NCBI RefSeq assembly: GCF_902170305.1
Contig: NZ_CABHWW010000028.1
Location: 1-64,000, forward strand
Origin: Yersinia alsatica
GTDB lineage: Bacteria; Pseudomonadota; Gammaproteobacteria; Enterobacterales; Enterobacteriaceae
DNA length: 64,000 nt
Direction of reading: 5' to 3'
Made by a program: the position numbers and the translations under genes. Under the pieces are notes generated by a model, which did no database searches, was not told the DNA's origin, and saw nothing but the letters and a program-made list of their open reading frames with translations. How positions within the stretch are numbered: the stretch's first letter is position 1; the number at the start of each line of letters is the position of its first letter. Below are positions 61,120-64,000 of this stretch, in pieces.

Positions 61120-61391
61120 ATGCCACCGTCTTTAATGGATTTTTTCCTATTATTATTTACAGCGCATCCCATTTCACTGTCTTTAAAATGACGATAATCA
61201 TTAACACTATAATTACAGACTTTCTGTTTTATGTCACAAATGCTATTTTTGTGTTTTAATAAAGTATTTATTTTTGAATGTGAGTTATTTACTAGAATAT
61301 ATGATCGCTCATTATCACTCGGTTGGATTGTTAGCGCTGCATGAGTTGTACTTGAGAAAACTATTATGCTACCTATTATTAATAACTTCAT
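61110..61391 (-). CDS. Small exported protein in the rcpB position of the tad operon
   Basis: 93 residues. A signal peptide (1-18, ending THA) precedes a short domain with four cysteines (C52, C59, C76, C92) that could form two disulfides in the periplasm. The start overlaps the rcpA stop as ATGA, and the end overlaps tadZ by ten bases, so it is clearly part of the operon. In other tad loci rcpB, an outer-membrane protein needed with the secretin, occupies this place, but those proteins are longer. I see no sequence signature that proves it is RcpB. Function is not assigned. Confidence 0.7.
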   Translation of the reverse strand: MKLLIIGSIIVFSSTTHAALTIQPSDNERSYILVNNSHSKINTLLKHKNSICDIKQKVCNYSVNDYRHFKDSEMGCAVNNNRKKSIKDGGICN

Positions 61392-62695
61392 TTAATAAAT
61401 CCTCCTTTACGTAAAAATTCCCTGGCAACTTTCTGTCTTTTTATTTCCAGTATGTGTGTAAAGTTAAAAAATCGTTCAAGTGTTGAGGTATGCATAAAAT
61501 CAGGCAATTCGACTTCTTTTTCAGCAACGGGATTGACCAAATTTACCGTGGCGATGACCACCAGTTCAGTTTGACTTTGCTCGGTTTGCGCATTACGAAA
61601 AAATGCGCCTAATAACGGGATATCACCCATTAATGGTATTTTTTTAAGTGATTCTCTTTCGTTCCTACTGATGAGGCCACCCAATATAAAACTTTCGCCA
61701 TCCCCTAATTCTAGTGTTGTTGCAGCTTTACGTGTTCTTATGGAAGGATAAGAGTCTCCACCATTAACATTGAATGTCTTACCTATGCTGCTAACTTCTT
61801 CATTTAAAGTGATACGGATACGTTTTTTATCATTAACTTTGGCACCGATATTTAATTTGATCCCAAATTCTTTATAATTAACCCCTGTACTATTTTGCGT
61901 CGTATTGACAATGGGTATTTCACCGCCCACGAGAAAGGATGCGTTTTCACCTGATAATACCGAGAGGTTAGGCTCGGCTAAGACGCGAGCAATAGCATCA
62001 TCGTTAATAGCATGAACTAATGTACTAATGCCTTTTGCATTAAATTTAAATAATTGAAAAGAACCGACAGATTCACCGATAGTGCTCCAGTTTATCCCTA
62101 TATTTTCAGTGAAATCTTTGGTGACTTCTGCAATTGTCAATTTCACATTCACCTGATTAGACTGGGATAATTTAATTTTATTGATAATTCCTGCATAGTT
62201 ACTACTATCAAAGGGTTGGTTGTTGCTATTTATTTTTTTACTCCCCATAGCTTCACCAATAATGCTAGCAATGGTATCTTTAGCCTCTTCAGATTCTGCG
62301 GTTCCAGTCAGAATGTAACTGTTGCCTATTTTATTAATATCTATATCGCTGCCTGGATATTCAGCCTGTATTCTTTTATGTGCTACAGTAATAATATTAT
62401 TAACCATTACAACGGATTTAGTGATTGCTTTATGGTCATGATTGAACAAAGTTAACTCTGCCATCCCTTCATTTTTAGCGTATACAATAACGCTATTTTT
62501 ACCAATAAGTTCATAGTCAGCGATGGTCGCGGCAGAAACAAAAACTGTATTTATTTCATCTTGCGTATTAATAATGTATGACTCACCAGCAGATAGATAC
62601 ACTGGTTTAGCATTTGCTCCCTGCGTGGTTATCAAGCAAGCTATAGTGGCGAATAAAAAATGCCAACTTATATAGACTAATCTGTTTTTTTTCAT
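61388..62695 (-). CDS. rcpA: Tad outer-membrane secretin RcpA/CpaC
   Basis: 435 residues. A signal peptide (1-29, ending ANA) is followed by a pilus-formation N-terminal domain (SAGESYIINTQDEI). A BON-like segment comes next (about 115-140, GNSYILTGTAESEEAK), then the secretin domain (about 170-400, with VLAEPNLSVLSGENASFLVGGEIPI and RKAATTLELGDGESFILGGL). It forms the outer-membrane channel through which the Flp fibre exits. It overlaps rcpC as ATGA and the small downstream gene similarly. Confidence 0.94.
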   Translation of the reverse strand: MKKNRLVYISWHFLFATIACLITTQGANAKPVYLSAGESYIINTQDEINTVFVSAATIADYELIGKNSVIVYAKNEGMAELTLFNHDHKAITKSVVMVNNIITVAHKRIQAEYPGSDIDINKIGNSYILTGTAESEEAKDTIASIIGEAMGSKKINSNNQPFDSSNYAGIINKIKLSQSNQVNVKLTIAEVTKDFTENIGINWSTIGESVGSFQLFKFNAKGISTLVHAINDDAIARVLAEPNLSVLSGENASFLVGGEIPIVNTTQNSTGVNYKEFGIKLNIGAKVNDKKRIRITLNEEVSSIGKTFNVNGGDSYPSIRTRKAATTLELGDGESFILGGLISRNERESLKKIPLMGDIPLLGAFFRNAQTEQSQTELVVIATVNLVNPVAEKEVELPDFMHTSTLERFFNFTHILEIKRQKVAREFLRKGGFIK

Positions 62696-63522
62696 CCTCT
62701 TAGTTCTCTTGTTGTACGAAGTTTAGGGATAATTTCATATAAATTACTATGTTTGGTGTTATCTTCGATGTTATAGCTTGGTATTAAAAATATATCACCT
62801 GATTTTTCTACTAAACGTATTAGGTCAAGATCTTTAGTTTTTATTATGACGGAAATATAACCTTTTGACGTTTCATTAGTCTTTTGATTTTTGTTGTTTT
62901 TTTCTGATAATTCCTCCGCAGAGTGCTTTTTTATTCTTACTACTTTCATATTAGATATAATTTCATTTAATGAATAGTTGCTGTTATTATTCATGTTCTT
63001 TGTATTAATGGTTATTTCGCTTCTCACGCCTTTATTTTTATCAGTTTCAAGAATTCTTAATTGTAATGAAATATCATCACCAATTTTTAATGTGTTTAAC
63101 AAATATTCATCTTGCTGCCAGATACTGAATTTATAAATAACCTGATCTTTTTGTAAGCTCAAATGGATGAATTCATCACTATCAGGTGACACTAACATCT
63201 CTTTAGTAATATAAGATCCAATAACAATATTGTTTTTCAGTAAGTGACTATTAATATTGGTTGCTTCAGATATTGCATGTTTTATTAGATCGCTTGATTC
63301 CGGAACTGCTATTTTTTTTATAGTATAATCAGTTTTTTCTAATAGAGTTCCTGCAGATAAATCACGCGCTGCTTGTACTAGTGAAATGATGACTTCTTTT
63401 TCTTTCTTTTGTATGACTAACTTGCTTGTTTCTTTTTTATTATCTCCAAAATCTACCGATATACCGGTAATTCCTATGGCAATAATAAGAATTGAAAATA
63501 ATAAAAGAAATTTACGATTCAT
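62692..63522 (-). CDS. rcpC: Tad pilus assembly protein RcpC/CpaB
   Basis: 276 residues. A single N-terminal membrane helix (about 5-22) precedes a SAF-like domain (AARDLSAGTLLEKTDYTIK, GSYITKEML) typical of CpaB/RcpC. RcpC is a periplasmic partner of the secretin. The frame could open at a GTG at 63531, but that codon lies inside the GAGAGGTG ribosome site. ATG 63520-63522 is therefore chosen. The protein is Asn/Lys-rich, matching the AT-rich DNA. Confidence 0.88.
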   Translation of the reverse strand: MNRKFLLLFSILIIAIGITGISVDFGDNKKETSKLVIQKKEKEVIISLVQAARDLSAGTLLEKTDYTIKKIAVPESSDLIKHAISEATNINSHLLKNNIVIGSYITKEMLVSPDSDEFIHLSLQKDQVIYKFSIWQQDEYLLNTLKIGDDISLQLRILETDKNKGVRSEITINTKNMNNNSNYSLNEIISNMKVVRIKKHSAEELSEKNNKNQKTNETSKGYISVIIKTKDLDLIRLVEKSGDIFLIPSYNIEDNTKHSNLYEIIPKLRTTRELRG

Positions 63523-63563
63523 AGTAATCACCTCTCGCTATGCTGAAATAGCTTACTTCACAA

Positions 63564-63989
63564 CTAGTTAAATAGAGATAATAAAAAACCACTGGAAATA
63601 GCAACAGCATAAGGGACACCTCTCTGTTGAATATCTTTTTTATTAATTATCATACCTATAATCATGACGACGCCACCCATAATTGCAGTATAAATAATAA
63701 AATCCAGTGATTGTCCTGGGCTGAGGGAAAATAACAAAGCGACTATGAACTTTACATCACCTCCGCCGATAAGCTTGAAATTAAAAATAACATAACCAAC
63801 CAGTAAGGCTATGAGTGGAATAATAACGCTAAATGTATTATGTAAAGCAAAACCTAAAGTTAATGTATTGATGGCTATAGCCATGTTATGTATGTTACTA
63901 ATAACTCTATAGCGAATGTCTGTATAGCAAATTAAGAGTAGTTGTAATACTAATAGTATTAATAAGAATAATTTAATTATACCCATCAC
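63564..63989 (-). CDS. tadV: Prepilin peptidase TadV (A24 family)
   Basis: 141 residues, polytopic. The two catalytic Asp residues of the A24A aspartic peptidases are D24 (CYTDIRYRVISN) and D78 (GGGDVKF). It processes prepilin Flp and the pseudopilins TadE and TadF. It is short because TadV lacks the methyltransferase domain of PilD. It is the first tad gene seen here; the Flp pilin gene and operon promoter should lie just beyond position 64000. Two adjacent ATG codons are possible (63989, 63986). Confidence 0.93.
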   Translation of the reverse strand: MMGIIKLFLLILLVLQLLLICYTDIRYRVISNIHNMAIAINTLTLGFALHNTFSVIIPLIALLVGYVIFNFKLIGGGDVKFIVALLFSLSPGQSLDFIIYTAIMGGVVMIIGMIINKKDIQQRGVPYAVAISSGFLLSLFN

Positions 63990-64000
63990 TTTCCTAATAT

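Overview
The window is chromosomal DNA of an enterobacterium, most likely Yersinia. The housekeeping genes read like close relatives of E. coli genes in nearly E. coli order (rpsU-dnaG-rpoD, tolC-ygiBC, nudF-yqiB-cpdA-yqiA-parE, parC-plsC-ftsP-ygiQ). Base composition is intermediate, several ERIC-type miniature repeats sit between genes, and a complete-looking Tad/Flp pilus operon is present; together these fit Yersinia better than Escherichia or Serratia. I cannot name the species.

Layout. 1-805: right end of a P2-like prophage (end of gene D, then ogr) lying against the 3' end of a tRNA-Ile2 gene, the likely attachment site. 1202-5300: rpoD, dnaG and rpsU on the minus strand. 5674-18748: tsaD, plsY, folB, uppP, cca, ygiM, ygiF, glnE, hldE and a yjeH-like exporter, with a palindromic element and ERIC copies between them. 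18790-30132: ubiK, an FMN riboswitch with ribB, ygiD, the tolC-ygiB-ygiC unit, nudF-yqiB-cpdA-yqiA and parE. 30136-38607 is the accessory part: a YafC-like LysR regulator, ygiN, mdaB, a two-component pair followed by a sugar-binding protein without its permease, and a galactosamine-type PTS operon (agaB-C-D-F) on the opposite strand. 38956-53568 returns to core genes: parC, plsC, ftsP, ygiQ, yqhD-dkgA with the divergent activator yqhC, yghB, metC, and Fur-boxed exbB-exbD. 53606-63989: an AT-rich tad operon read leftwards (tadV, rcpC, rcpA, a small rcpB-position gene, tadZ, A, B, C, D, E, F, G). The pilin gene flp would lie just beyond the right edge.

How the genes work together. rpsU-dnaG-rpoD links translation, replication priming and transcription. 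tolC-ygiB-ygiC is an envelope unit. yqhC-yqhD-dkgA is an aldehyde-detoxification module. ExbB-ExbD energises TonB under iron control. The tad genes encode a pilus machine: prepilin peptidase, secretin, ATPase, platform proteins, pilotin and minor pilins. The least ordinary part is the regulator-sensor-binding protein trio at 32389-35805. Its order matches the gltR-gtrS-gtsA end of the Pseudomonas glucose locus, but the permease genes are missing and a sugar PTS operon lies next to it.
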